Source: Planosporangium mesophilum
GTDB lineage: Bacteria; Actinomycetota; Actinomycetes; Mycobacteriales; Micromonosporaceae
Length of the DNA: 64,000 nt
Reading direction: 5' to 3'
Assembly: GCF_016863255.1 (NCBI RefSeq)
Contig: NZ_BOON01000024.1
Location: 124,001-188,000 of the forward strand
The notes below the pieces were generated by a model that did no database searches, had not been told where the DNA came from, and was given only the letters and a program-made list of their open reading frames with translations. Below, one piece after another: positions 34,345 through 42,188 of this stretch. Both the position numbers and the translations under genes were made by a program. Within the stretch, counting starts at the first letter, position 1. Each line of letters starts with the position of its first letter.

Positions 34345-34933
34345 TCACAGTCGTGACGCTCCGTTTGCTGTCCACAAAGGATCGCGGCCGATGAAGCCCA
34401 GCAGTCCGGTCTGCGGGTCCGCGTCGCCGGGCACCTCGACCCTGGCGCCGTACTGTCCCGAGGAGCGGATGATTTGTTCCAGGGGCTCCATCCCGGACAA
34501 CAGCCGGCGGCAGAAGTCGGGGTCCAGCCGGTCGTCCTGGCCAGTCGCACGGGCCAGATCCCAGGTGTGCATGAACAGGTCCGAGGTGTAGAACTGGTCG
34601 ATCGCGCGGTCGAGCGGCAGCGTGCCGATATGGGGATTGGTCAGGGTCTGATCCGCGGTCGCCGGGTCGTCCAGTACGGGCTTGCACGGCGTCGCAGTGG
34701 ACCTGCCAGGCGGTGACCGGGTCCTCGTCCACGGGCGGTCCGCTGGGCAGTTCGACAGCCGCGCCGGCGGAGAGGAACGCGGGCAGCCACGTGGTCAGAT
34801 GCCGTACGACGTCGCGGGCGACCCACCCGTCGACCGGGGCCGGGGCATCCCAGGACCGGGTGCCGCGGACCCGGTCGGTGAACGTCCGGGCTACCTGCCG
34901 GTGCCGTTCGGCGGGGTGATCAGACAGCGCCAT
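34345..34933 (-). pseudogene. Frameshifted TIGR03086/DinB-like protein gene
   Basis: The N-terminal frame from ATG 34933 reads MALSDHPAERHRQVARTF...WVARDVVRHLTTWLPAFL...VHCDAVQA, a DinB/MDMPI start. The C-terminal part, DDPATADQTLTNPHIGTLPLDRAIDQFYTSDLFMHTWDLARATGQ to the stop at 34345, is in another frame. Removing one base from the GGG at 34678-34680 joins them into a normal 195-residue protein (AVQAVLDDPAT). It may be a real pseudogene or a sequencing error. Its start overlaps the SRPBCC stop by 14 bp, as third gene of the ArsR-SRPBCC operon. Confidence 0.8.
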
Positions 34934-35402
34934 CGGCGATCATCCCTTCGAGCTTCGCGTAACCCTGGTTGACGCCGGTCTCCATGCCGCCGGCCAGCCA
35001 GGCGTCGCGGCCTTCGAAGCTGTCGACCAGCGACTGCGCGTGCAGGCGGGTGCGGCCGTTGCCGAGGTCCTCGAACCACAACGTCTCCAGTGCGACGCCG
35101 TCCGGCTCCCCCTCGTACGTGAAGGTCTGCACGATCCGGTCCGGACGTACCTCGTGGAAACAGCCGCGGAACCCGTACTCGGCGCCGTCGTGCGCCGAGA
35201 CGAACCGCCAGTTGCCGCCGGTGCGCGCCTCCCAGTGCTCGATCCGGGTGTCGTGACCGTCCGGACCGATCCACTGGGCGAACAGTGCGGGGTCGGTGTG
35301 GGCGCGGAACAGCTGTTCGGGCGTTGCGGTGAAGTCGCGGGTGATACGGATGACCGGAAGCTTCGGGTCAGCCTCGATGGTTGTTCCTGTGGTCTCGGTC
35401 AT
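34920..35402 (-). CDS. SRPBCC (AHSA1-like) protein
   Basis: A 160-residue cytoplasmic protein of the START/Bet v 1-like fold, AHSA1 branch. Characteristic segments are VIRITRDFTATPEQLFRAHTDPALFAQWIGP near the start, TRIEHWEARTGGNWRFV, FRGCFHEVRPDRIVQTFTYEG, and the C-terminal helix GGMETGVNQGYAKLEGMIAD. These proteins bind hydrophobic ligands in a deep pocket; ligands of the ArsR-paired group are unknown. The start overlaps the ArsR gene by 35 bp, and its stop overlaps the start of the next gene. Confidence 0.92.
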   Translation of the reverse strand: MTETTGTTIEADPKLPVIRITRDFTATPEQLFRAHTDPALFAQWIGPDGHDTRIEHWEARTGGNWRFVSAHDGAEYGFRGCFHEVRPDRIVQTFTYEGEPDGVALETLWFEDLGNGRTRLHAQSLVDSFEGRDAWLAGGMETGVNQGYAKLEGMIADGAV

Positions 35403-35775
35403 GGCCGGCTTCCTCCTCGTCGGTTCTGCTCTCGCTCTCGGTTTCGTTGTCTGTCGCGTTCATCGCCGCCAGAACGGCGTCGAGGCGGCGGTACCGCTGC
35501 TCGGCCCGGCGCCGGTAACGCTCGATCCAGGCGTCCATCACGTCGAAGACCTGCGTCTCCAGGTGCACCGAGCGAGGCTGCGGTCCCTGCGGCCGGCTCA
35601 CCAGCCCGGCGTCCTCGAGCACGCGCAGGTGCTTGTAAACGGCCTGCAGCGACATCCGGTACGGCTCGGCCAGCTGGTTCACCGTTGCGTCACCCTCGGC
35701 GAGCCGGGCCACGATGTCGCGACGGGTCGGATCGGCGAGGGCGGAGAAGACCCTGGACAGGGTGTCCGCGGTCAT
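35368..35775 (-). CDS. ArsR-family helix-turn-helix regulator
   Basis: A 135-residue winged-helix repressor: VFSALADPTRRDIVARLAEGDATVNQLAEPYRMSLQAVYKHLRVLEDAGLVSRP. It lacks the metal-binding ELCVCDL box, as in the subgroup paired with SRPBCC proteins. The tail is acidic and polar. It is first in a three-gene overlapping operon with the SRPBCC and DinB-like genes, a widespread arrangement in which the regulator controls its own operon. ATG 35775 starts the domain. Confidence 0.92.
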   Translation of the reverse strand: MTADTLSRVFSALADPTRRDIVARLAEGDATVNQLAEPYRMSLQAVYKHLRVLEDAGLVSRPQGPQPRSVHLETQVFDVMDAWIERYRRRAEQRYRRLDAVLAAMNATDNETESESRTDEEEAGHDRDHRNNHRG

Positions 35776-35995
35776 CGACTCCTCATTTCAACTTCCTGGT
35801 TGAAAGCCAACCTAGACGCTTGCCGCCCGGTCGTCAACCGGGCGGTTGAAACAGCTGGTTACAGCGCGAGTCGGAGCCAGCCGGTGATGGTCGAGAGCTG
35901 GACCCTCGGCGACATAGCGCAGCGAACCGATGAAGTCGACCAGCGCCTCGTCCGGGACCGGGACCGCGTACCGACCGCTCTGGTACGAACGTCAA

Positions 35996-36240
35996 GTGGC
36001 GTACTTCGCGGACCTGACCGGCTACACCTACAGCAAGACTGATGTCATCGAGCTTGACGGGGGATGGCTCACATTCCGGCCCCGACACGACCGGCTCAAT
36101 GTCGGCTGGCTGGACGCCCCGCACACCTTCGAGCAAGGCCCCGCAGCCCGCTTGGAACCTGGTGAACGAGCTGCGCGAACGGCGCCCGTATGCCAGGTCC
36201 ACGAAGGACCGCGGCGGGACGCCGCCGCTGCCGCTGGGGT
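35996..36240 (+). pseudogene. Decayed small gene (DUF7919-like fragment)
   Basis: From GTG 35996 the frame reads VAYFADLTGYTYSKTDVIELDGGWLTFRPRHDRLNVGWLDAPHTFEQGP, which resembles the start of a small actinobacterial protein type beginning with YxDLxxYxY and containing LNVGWLD. After about residue 50 the family-like sequence jumps frame to PAWNLVNELRERRPYARSTKDRGG and then stops. This looks like a frameshifted, truncated remnant. The family name is from memory and uncertain; the frame change is a judgement. Confidence 0.4.
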
Positions 36241-36296
36241 GATCGATCGCCTTGGCTCCCCGCTCGCGCAGCCACGCCCGCGGACCCGCTCGGTAC

Positions 36297-36665
36297 TCAT
36301 GCCGTGTCGCGCGCGTGCCGGCCACCGGGCGGCGCCTCGATAGCCTCGGATTCGGTGTACCGGGCGGCCCGCTCCGCGAGCAGCTGACCGAACAGTCCAT
36401 TGGGTCGGCCGCAGTCGCGGCACAGGAAGTTGTCGTCCAGCCGCCGGCCGCCGCAGTGGTCGCAGCGACCCTGGTCGCGCGGATCGTGGTACGCGCGCAG
36501 CGCCTCCACCAGCGCCCGGGCGACCGGCGCGCGCAGCGTCAGCCGCACCTGCTGCCCGCCGAGGCGTACCTCGAGGTCTCCCACCAGTGGCGCCGCCGGA
36601 TCGAGCGCGTCGATCCGCGCGGCGAAGTCCCGAAGGGCGGCCAGGAGGGCGTCAGGCAGCGACAT
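36297..36665 (-). CDS. Hypothetical protein with CxxC zinc ribbon
   Basis: A 122-residue protein with two CxxC pairs, C68/C71 and C82/C85, in RCDHCGGRRLDDNFLCRDCGRPNG, a likely zinc ribbon. The N-terminal 60 residues form an acidic alpha/beta region (VGDLEVRLGGQQVRLTLRAPVARALVEALRAYH). ATG 36665 lies seven bases after a TACCGT hexamer, so a leaderless start is likely; ATG 36725 would add 20 residues without character. No family recognised; nucleic-acid or protein binding is possible. Confidence 0.7.
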   Translation of the reverse strand: MSLPDALLAALRDFAARIDALDPAAPLVGDLEVRLGGQQVRLTLRAPVARALVEALRAYHDPRDQGRCDHCGGRRLDDNFLCRDCGRPNGLFGQLLAERAARYTESEAIEAPPGGRHARDTA

Positions 36666-36672
36666 GGTCCCG

Positions 36673-36678
36673 ACGGTA
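36673..36678 (-). promoter_or_regulatory. -10 element for a leaderless transcript (zinc-ribbon gene)
   Basis: TACCGT on the minus strand, seven bases before the ATG at 36665. Confidence 0.45.
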
Positions 36679-36831
36679 CGACATCGCCGCACACCGACAT
36701 CACCACGCACCGCCCGAGCGTCCACAGTGTTCGCAGGGTACGCGGAGCGTGACGTGGTCCGCGTTGCCGGTTGCGGGACCTACGGTACCGGTCTGAACAT
36801 CATGGACGGTGAGTCTGCACCGACCCGGGCG

Positions 36832-37341
36832 TCAGGAGTGGTCGAAGAGCTCGCCGCCCCCCGCCGGCGACCGCCCGCCGGTCAGGATGGCCACGCCGGC
36901 GGGCGCCAGCAGGAAGACCCCGCGCGCCAACCGGTGGATGTCGCCCCGACGGCCGAAGATCAGACCGGCCGCGAAGTCCACGATGCGACGCGCGTCCGAG
37001 TCGTCGAGCCCGGACAGGTCGATGATCACCGGGATGTCGCGGCGGAAGTACTCGCCGACGGTACGGGCGTCGTGGAAGCTGTGGGCGTGCACAGTGGCGA
37101 TCTCGAAGCTGCTGTCCGTCGCCTCCGGGCGCAGTGGCTCGACCGTACCCGGGCCGAGGTCGCCGACCAGCGCCGCGCGGGTACGCCGCGCCATCCGTAG
37201 GTCGACCGAACCACGCCGGCCCGACCTCCGGTCCTCGTGCTCCACCGGGCCGTCGTCGTACAGATCAACGTCCGGATCCAACTCGTCCTCGCTGTCCTCG
37301 GCAAGCCCGAGCCAGACACTGGTTTTTCGAAGTGACCCCAC
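36832..37341 (-). CDS. SepF-family cell-division-type protein (paralogue)
   Basis: A 169-residue protein with the SepF layout: a short N-terminal amphipathic start (GSLRKTSVWLGLAED) that binds membrane in SepF, an acidic linker, then the SepF core at about 78-153 (EIATVHAHSFHDARTVGEYFRRDIPVIIDLSGLDDSDARRIVDFAAGLIF, GVFLLAPAGVAI). SepF tethers FtsZ to the membrane at the division site. The true sepF normally sits in the dcw cluster next to ylmG and divIVA; none of these is here, so this is probably an extra SepF-like protein. GTG 37341 is the family start, with a G-rich Shine-Dalgarno. Confidence 0.87.
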   Translation of the reverse strand: MGSLRKTSVWLGLAEDSEDELDPDVDLYDDGPVEHEDRRSGRRGSVDLRMARRTRAALVGDLGPGTVEPLRPEATDSSFEIATVHAHSFHDARTVGEYFRRDIPVIIDLSGLDDSDARRIVDFAAGLIFGRRGDIHRLARGVFLLAPAGVAILTGGRSPAGGGELFDHS

Positions 37342-37509
37342 CGCACCATTCCCCCCGCCCGTGTCGTCGGTCGAATCGCGGTCGACCGCAACCGATGCGC
37401 AGTGCGTTTGACGGTACGCCAGTCGCGCACCTTCGCGCGCGATAAATGGCGCGGCTCGCCGGAACGGGCGGTCAGGTTTCGTGTCGATCGCGGTGGGCAA
37501 CGTCTTAGA

Positions 37510-37608
37510 CGGCACCGATCGACCCGGTGCCGATTGGCGCGGCGCCGACTCGACATGGCGCCGACTCGACAGAGCGCCGATGTGAGACGGCACCGCTCGA
37601 CACGGTGC
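37510..37608. repeat. Two related small hairpins with repeated GCGCCGACTCGACA-like spacer
   Basis: CGGCACC...GGTGCCG forms a 7-bp hairpin at 37510-37532, and GCACCG...CGGTGC a related 6-bp hairpin at 37590-37608. Between them GGCGCCGACTCGACA recurs with small changes. This lies upstream of the Gly-rich gene at 37630. Confidence 0.6.
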
Positions 37609-37629
37609 GAGCACGGTGAGGTGATCAAC

Positions 37630-38115
37630 GTGAACGACCCGCAGGAACGGCGCCCGGTTGGCAGGAAGACCGAGCAGACGCTGGACGAACGCGGGCTCTA
37701 CGGCCCCGGTTATCTCGACGAGATCACCGAGCCGCAGGACGAGGCGCGGCAGGCCCGGGAGGCGGCCGACCGCCAGGACGTCGCCGACCACCCGCTCGAC
37801 CCTCAGATCTACCGCGACGGCGGCCCGCAGGAGACGCCGGGGATGGTGACCACCACCGGCGGGCACGCGGGCAAGTCCAGCGCGCACCCGTACCACGACC
37901 GGCAGCCGAAGGGCCCGGGCAAGGTCGCCAACCCGACCACAGGTGACGCGACGAGCGGCGGGATGGGCACCCCGGTGGGTGGCTCCACCAGCGACGCCAC
38001 GACCGGCGGCAGCGTCGGCGGCACCATCGTCGGAGGGTGCGACCAGGAACCCGACGGCGCCCCGGCGGAAGGCGCCGGCGCGGACCGGACGGGCGGCGGC
38101 GAGTACGGCGGATGA
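37630..38115 (+). CDS. Hydrophilic Gly/Asp-rich hypothetical protein
   Basis: A 161-residue, very hydrophilic protein. The first half (NDPQERRPVGRKTEQTLDERGLYGPGYLDEITEPQDEARQAREAADRQD) is charged and helical; the second half is Gly/Thr/Ser/Pro-rich and probably disordered. No signal, membrane segment or known domain. GTG 37630 is chosen because GAGGTG lies 7 nt upstream; GTG 37621 is an alternative. Its stop overlaps the start of the sulfotransferase-like gene (ATGA), so the pair is translated together. Composition resembles desiccation or stress hydrophilins, which is only suggestive. Confidence 0.7.
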   Translation: MNDPQERRPVGRKTEQTLDERGLYGPGYLDEITEPQDEARQAREAADRQDVADHPLDPQIYRDGGPQETPGMVTTTGGHAGKSSAHPYHDRQPKGPGKVANPTTGDATSGGMGTPVGGSTSDATTGGSVGGTIVGGCDQEPDGAPAEGAGADRTGGGEYGG

Positions 38116-38663
38116 CGCCGGGTTACCTGCTGGTCGGCCCGGAGTCCAGCGGTACGAAACTGACCGCTGAGCTGCTGCGGCGGGCCGGCTGCCGGTCGGT
38201 GGAGATCCTCGGTGGGGACGACGGCCCGGAGCTGCGGCTCGACGGGCATCCGCCGCTGATCCGGCGCAGCCTGCCGCACGGCCACCGGTGGTTCACGATC
38301 TCGGAGCTGGCGACGCTCCTCGGCGTCGAAGACGTGCGGGTCGTCGTCACGACCCGAGACTGGTTCACGATGATCGACAGCCAGGTGGCACGCGGCCTCG
38401 CGGCCGATCCCGAGACCGCCGTGGCCAGCATCCGCCGCGCGTACCACGACATTTTCGCCGGTATCCGCGAGCTTGACGCGCCGTACCTGGTGTCCAGCTA
38501 CGAAGCGCTCACGTCGCAGCCCCGGTACGCCCCACGCCTGCTGCGCTCGCTCGACCTTCCCTCCGCGTCAGTGGAGTGCTACGAGGCGAACGCCAAGTGG
38601 TACGGCGACGCGCCGGCCAGGACCGGCCCACCGCCGGGAGCCTGGACCGCCGGTCAGATCTGA
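38112..38663 (+). CDS. Sulfotransferase-like protein
   Basis: A 183-residue small P-loop protein. The N-terminus LLVGPESSGTKLTAELLRRAGC has the form of the 5'-phosphosulfate-binding loop of sulfotransferases, and VRVVVTTRDWFTMIDSQVARG resembles their 3'-phosphate-binding RDP/S segment. The helix AYHDIFAGIRELDAPYLVSSYEALTSQP matches the later family pattern (YExL). It is shorter than most sulfotransferases (250-300 residues), so it may be a minimal form. The acceptor is unknown. It overlaps the hydrophilic gene upstream by 4 bp. The stop lies in a 16-bp tandem repeat. Confidence 0.78.
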   Translation: MTPGYLLVGPESSGTKLTAELLRRAGCRSVEILGGDDGPELRLDGHPPLIRRSLPHGHRWFTISELATLLGVEDVRVVVTTRDWFTMIDSQVARGLAADPETAVASIRRAYHDIFAGIRELDAPYLVSSYEALTSQPRYAPRLLRSLDLPSASVECYEANAKWYGDAPARTGPPPGAWTAGQI

Positions 38664-38695
38664 TCCGGGCCGCGTCTGATCCGGGCCGCGTCTGA
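38659..38695. repeat. 16-bp tandem duplication at a stop codon
   Basis: TCTGATCCGGGCCGCG occurs at 38659-38674 and 38675-38690, followed by a partial third copy. The first copy contains the TGA stop of the sulfotransferase-like gene. Confidence 0.92.
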
Positions 38696-38883
38696 GCCGG
38701 TTCGGCGTCTGACCCGTCGACTTTCCGGTTGAGTCGTTTTTCCGGCGGACCCGCGGGGTGGCCGGCGCGCGACAATGGAGCGACCCGCGCGCGTGAAGAC
38801 ACGCTATCTTTAGTGGTTCGGGCACAAAAAAAGAACGACTTCGCAGCCGTTCGAACTCAAAGATTAGCGGACAGGGAGTCAGT

Positions 38884-41373
38884 TTGTCAAGCTTCGGCGT
38901 CTCCGACGGCCAGCTAGCCGAGACCGTCTCCGACAGCGATCGAGCCGGCACCGTCTCCGACGGCACGCTGACCGAAGCCGTCCCCGACGGCAGCCGAGCC
39001 GCCTCCAACGGCGGCTCGACCGACGAGTGCGGCCGGGAGCAGGAGCACGTGTCGATGCTGTACGGCCGCCTCGACGACCTGCGTGAGCAGGCGTCGCGCC
39101 GGCGCGACGCGTCGCTACGGGCTACCGGCGGCACCCCGCAGGCGCGGGCGGAGCGCGAGACCGCGATCACCCTGTACACCGACCAGTTGGCTCAGCTCAG
39201 CGCGGTGGAGAACGGCCTGTGCTTCGGCCGGCTGGACTTCTCCGGGGGTGAGCGCCACTACATCGGCCGGATCGGGATCTTCGACGACAGCGGGGACTAC
39301 GAGCCGCTGCTGCTGGATTGGCGGGCGCCCGCGGCCCGCCCGTTCTACCTGGCCACCGCGGCGTCCCCGGAGGGCGTCACCCGCCGCCGGCACATCCGTA
39401 CCCGGTACCGCAAGGTTGTCGGCCTTGACGACGAGGTGCTCGACCTGACCGCCACCCGGCGCTCCGCTCACGAGGACGTGACCGGGGAGGCGGCGTTGCT
39501 CGCCGCGCTGGACGCCGGTCGTACGGGCAGGATGCGCGACATCGTCGAGACCATCCAGGCCGAGCAGGACCGGGTCATCCGCGACGACCTCGGCGGGGCC
39601 CTCGTCGTGCAGGGCGGCCCCGGTACCGGCAAGACCGCCGTCGCGCTGCACCGGGTCGCGTACCTGCTCTACACGTACCGGCAGCAGCTGTCCACGCGGG
39701 TGGTGCTGGTCGTCGGGCCGAACGAGACCTTCCTGCGCTACATCTCCCAGGTGCTGCCGTCGCTGGCCGAGACCGGCGTGCTGCTCGGCACCGTCGGTGA
39801 CCTGTACCCGGGCATCACCGCCCGGCGCCCGGAGCCGCCCGAGGCCGCCGCGATCAAGGGTCGCCTGGAGATGACCGACGTGCTGGCCGCCGCGATCCGC
39901 GACCGGCAGCAGGTGCCCGAGAAGTACATCGACCTCACCATCGACCAGGACATGCTGCGGCTGGACCGGGCGATCTGCGAGGACGCCCGGGCGGCGGCGC
40001 GGAGGACCGGCAAGCTGCACAACCTGGCCCGGCCGATCTTCGACACCGAGGTCATCCACGCGCTCTCCCTCCAACTGGCCGAGAAGATCGGCACCGACCC
40101 GTACGCCGACGACCCGCTGGGCGACGACGACGCACCGGGCGACCCGCAGATCCTGGAGGAGGCCGACCTCGCCGAGATCCGCCGGGAGCTGCGCGAGGAG
40201 CCCGAGGTCAAGGCGGCGCTCGACTGGATGTGGCCGATCCTCACCCCGCAGGACCTGCTCAGCGACCTGTACGCCTCGGCCGACCGGCTCGCCACCGCCG
40301 CGCCGGACCTGTCCGACGCCGAGCGGGCCCTGCTGCTGCGCGAGCCGGGCGGCGGGTGGACCCCGGCCGACGTACCGCTGCTCGACGAGGCGGCCGAGCT
40401 GCTCGGCGCGCACGACAAGCCGGTCGACGCGCTCGCTGAGAAGCGGCGCCGGGAGCGGATCGCGTACGCCGAGGGTGCCCTGGAGATCATGTCCGGCTCG
40501 GCTTCCTACGAGTTCGAGGACGAGGCCGAGTCGGAGATCCTCGCCGCGACCGACCTGCTGGAGGCCGAGCGGCTCGCCGAGCGGCACGGGGAGGAGGCGA
40601 GGCTGACCCCGGCCGAGCGGGCCGCCGCCGACCGTACCTGGGCCTTCGGGCACATCGTCGTGGACGAGGCGCAGGAGCTGTCACCGATGGCCTGGCGGCT
40701 GCTGATGCGCCGGTGCCCGAGCCGCTCCATGACGGTCGTCGGGGACGTGGCACAGACCGGCGACCTGGCCGGCACGTCGTCCTGGGCCCAGGTGCTGGAG
40801 CCGTACGTGGACCACCGCTGGCGCCTGGAGGAGCTGACCGTCAACTACCGCACCCCGGCCGAGATCATGGCGGTCGGCGGCGGGCTGCTGGCCGCGATCG
40901 ACCCGGCCCTGCGGCCGCCCCGTTCGGTACGGTCGACCGGCGTCGAGCCGTGGGCCGCGCGGGTGGAGCCGGAGCACCTCGCCGAGGGGCTGGTGGACGT
41001 CGTCCTGCGCGAGGTCGCCGAGGTCGACGACGGCAGGATCGGGGTGATCGTCGCCGCCGGTCAGGAGGAGGAGCTGGGCGCCGCCGTGACCAAGGCCGTG
41101 CCCGAGGCGGCGGTCGGGGAGCAGCCCGACCTGTCCAGCCGGGTGGTCGTCCTGACCGTGCGTCAGGCCAAGGGGCTGGAGTTCGACTCCGTCGTCGTGG
41201 TCGAGCCGGCCCGGATCCTGGCCGAGTCGCCCCGCGGCCTCAGCGACCTGTACGTGGCGCTCACCCGGGCGACGCAGCGCCTCGGCGTGCTGCACACGGA
41301 GCCGCTGCCGGTGGGGCTGGAGGGCTTGCGGCCGGTGGCCGTCGAAAAGTCGGCGTCACCGGCCGGAGTCTGA
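38884..41373 (+). CDS. HelR/HelD-like RNA polymerase recycling ATPase
   Basis: An 829-residue superfamily 1 helicase-like ATPase of the HelD type. After an acidic, repeat-like N-terminus comes the helical secondary-channel arm (residues about 45-120), then Walker A GGPGTGKTAVALHR near 244-251, Walker B VDEAQELSP near 593, motif QAKGLEFDSVVVVEP, and motif VI LYVALTRATQRL. HelD proteins bind RNA polymerase and strip it from nucleic acid; actinobacterial HelR forms also displace rifamycin. A TTG start at 38884 is proposed, with GGGAG 6 nt upstream. A TATCTT -10-like element lies at 38805-38810 with an A-rich leader. A rifamycin-associated element is not seen. Confidence 0.9.
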   Translation: MSSFGVSDGQLAETVSDSDRAGTVSDGTLTEAVPDGSRAASNGGSTDECGREQEHVSMLYGRLDDLREQASRRRDASLRATGGTPQARAERETAITLYTDQLAQLSAVENGLCFGRLDFSGGERHYIGRIGIFDDSGDYEPLLLDWRAPAARPFYLATAASPEGVTRRRHIRTRYRKVVGLDDEVLDLTATRRSAHEDVTGEAALLAALDAGRTGRMRDIVETIQAEQDRVIRDDLGGALVVQGGPGTGKTAVALHRVAYLLYTYRQQLSTRVVLVVGPNETFLRYISQVLPSLAETGVLLGTVGDLYPGITARRPEPPEAAAIKGRLEMTDVLAAAIRDRQQVPEKYIDLTIDQDMLRLDRAICEDARAAARRTGKLHNLARPIFDTEVIHALSLQLAEKIGTDPYADDPLGDDDAPGDPQILEEADLAEIRRELREEPEVKAALDWMWPILTPQDLLSDLYASADRLATAAPDLSDAERALLLREPGGGWTPADVPLLDEAAELLGAHDKPVDALAEKRRRERIAYAEGALEIMSGSASYEFEDEAESEILAATDLLEAERLAERHGEEARLTPAERAAADRTWAFGHIVVDEAQELSPMAWRLLMRRCPSRSMTVVGDVAQTGDLAGTSSWAQVLEPYVDHRWRLEELTVNYRTPAEIMAVGGGLLAAIDPALRPPRSVRSTGVEPWAARVEPEHLAEGLVDVVLREVAEVDDGRIGVIVAAGQEEELGAAVTKAVPEAAVGEQPDLSSRVVVLTVRQAKGLEFDSVVVVEPARILAESPRGLSDLYVALTRATQRLGVLHTEPLPVGLEGLRPVAVEKSASPAGV

Positions 41374-41391
41374 GCCGGCGTCTGAGCCCGG
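41368..41391. repeat. 12-bp in-frame duplication of a stop codon
   Basis: GTCTGAGCCGGC at 41368-41379 is followed by GTCTGAGCCCGG at 41380-41391. The TGA of the HelR-like gene is thus repeated in the same frame four codons downstream. Confidence 0.88.
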
Positions 41392-41420
41392 ATCTCCGAC
41401 TGCCGGTTGGCGGCTGAGCC

Positions 41421-42134
41421 TCATCTACTCAGTCCGGCCACCAGGTTGATCGTCAACGCCATGATGACGGTGCCGAACAGGTACGACAGTAGGGCGTGCT
41501 TGAGTACCGTCGCGCGGAAAACGGAGGTGTTCAGTTCCGTGTCGGAGACCTGGAAGGTCATGCCGATGGTGAAGGCCAGGTAGGCGAAGTCGGAGTAGCG
41601 CGGCGCGGCCTCCTCGTGGAAGTCGACTCCGCCGTCGGGGTCGACCCCGCCGTCGGAGTCGACCCCGACGGCGGAGTCGACCCCGCCGTCGGAGTCGACG
41701 TAGTACATCCTGGCGTACCGGAGCGCGAACACCGTGTGGATCACCGACCAGGACAGCAGCACGCTCCCGACGCCGAAGCCCACCTGTAGGCCCTCCCGCA
41801 GGCCCCCGCCCGGGCCGGCAGCCACGATGACGTAGCCGATCGCGATGAGGCTGGCGATGGCGGCGGCCAGCAGCAGTACATCGGCGGCGGCGCGGGTGGG
41901 GTCTTCGCGCCCGGCGTGGCGGGCGGTCTCGCGCGCGTCGAGCCTCCAGATGGTGGCCCAGACCCAGCACACGAAGGTCACCGCGGCGACGTCCCAGGCG
42001 ACCAGCGGAGCCAGTTGCCACGGCAGGACGGCGATCGACACGAGGCCCGCGCCGAGCCCGAGCGCTCCCGAGGTTGCGACGCGCCGTCGTGCGGATACGC
42101 CGTGACGGGCGTTCTCGTCGCGTCGGCGGCGCAT
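41421..42134 (-). CDS. DUF1345 integral membrane protein
   Basis: A 237-residue inner-membrane protein of the DUF1345 family. It has hydrophobic segments at about 20-40, 45-65, 90-110, 125-150, and one near the C-terminus (TVIMALTINLVAGL). Family hallmarks are the conserved FVCWVWATIWRLD region and SDFAYLAFTIGMTFQVSDTELNTSVFRATVLKHALLSYLFGT. Activity is unknown. Between helices lies an acidic low-complexity loop encoded by four 18-bp repeats (VDxDGGVD). ATG 42134 has GGGAGG. It is divergent from the kdp operon, and a triple DNA repeat sits in the shared spacer. Confidence 0.9.
   Translation of the reverse strand: MRRRRDENARHGVSARRRVATSGALGLGAGLVSIAVLPWQLAPLVAWDVAAVTFVCWVWATIWRLDARETARHAGREDPTRAAADVLLLAAAIASLIAIGYVIVAAGPGGGLREGLQVGFGVGSVLLSWSVIHTVFALRYARMYYVDSDGGVDSAVGVDSDGGVDPDGGVDFHEEAAPRYSDFAYLAFTIGMTFQVSDTELNTSVFRATVLKHALLSYLFGTVIMALTINLVAGLSR
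41622..41693. repeat. 18-bp in-frame repeat inside a membrane-protein gene
   Basis: Four copies of an 18-bp unit (GTCGACCCCGCCGTCGGA with changes) encode an acidic VD(S/P)DGG(V) repeat in a loop of the DUF1345 protein. The unit length preserves frame, so copy number could change without loss of the protein. Confidence 0.88.
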
Positions 42135-42147
42135 CGGAGCCTCCCAT

Positions 42148-42188
42148 ACATGAGATCCGTTACATGAGATCCGCTGGCACATGATCCG
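42148..42188. promoter_or_regulatory. Triple ACATGAGATCCG-type repeat upstream of DUF1345/kdp genes
   Basis: ACATGAGATCCG occurs at 42148-42159 and 42162-42173, with the shorter ACATGATCCG at 42179-42188. Spacing is 14-17 bp. It lies in the 211-bp divergent spacer, just upstream of the DUF1345 start, and could bind a regulator. Confidence 0.45.

Noticed and set aside
38700-38883. Rifamycin-associated element upstream of the HelR-like gene
   Set aside because: I looked for the expected inverted repeat and do not see it.
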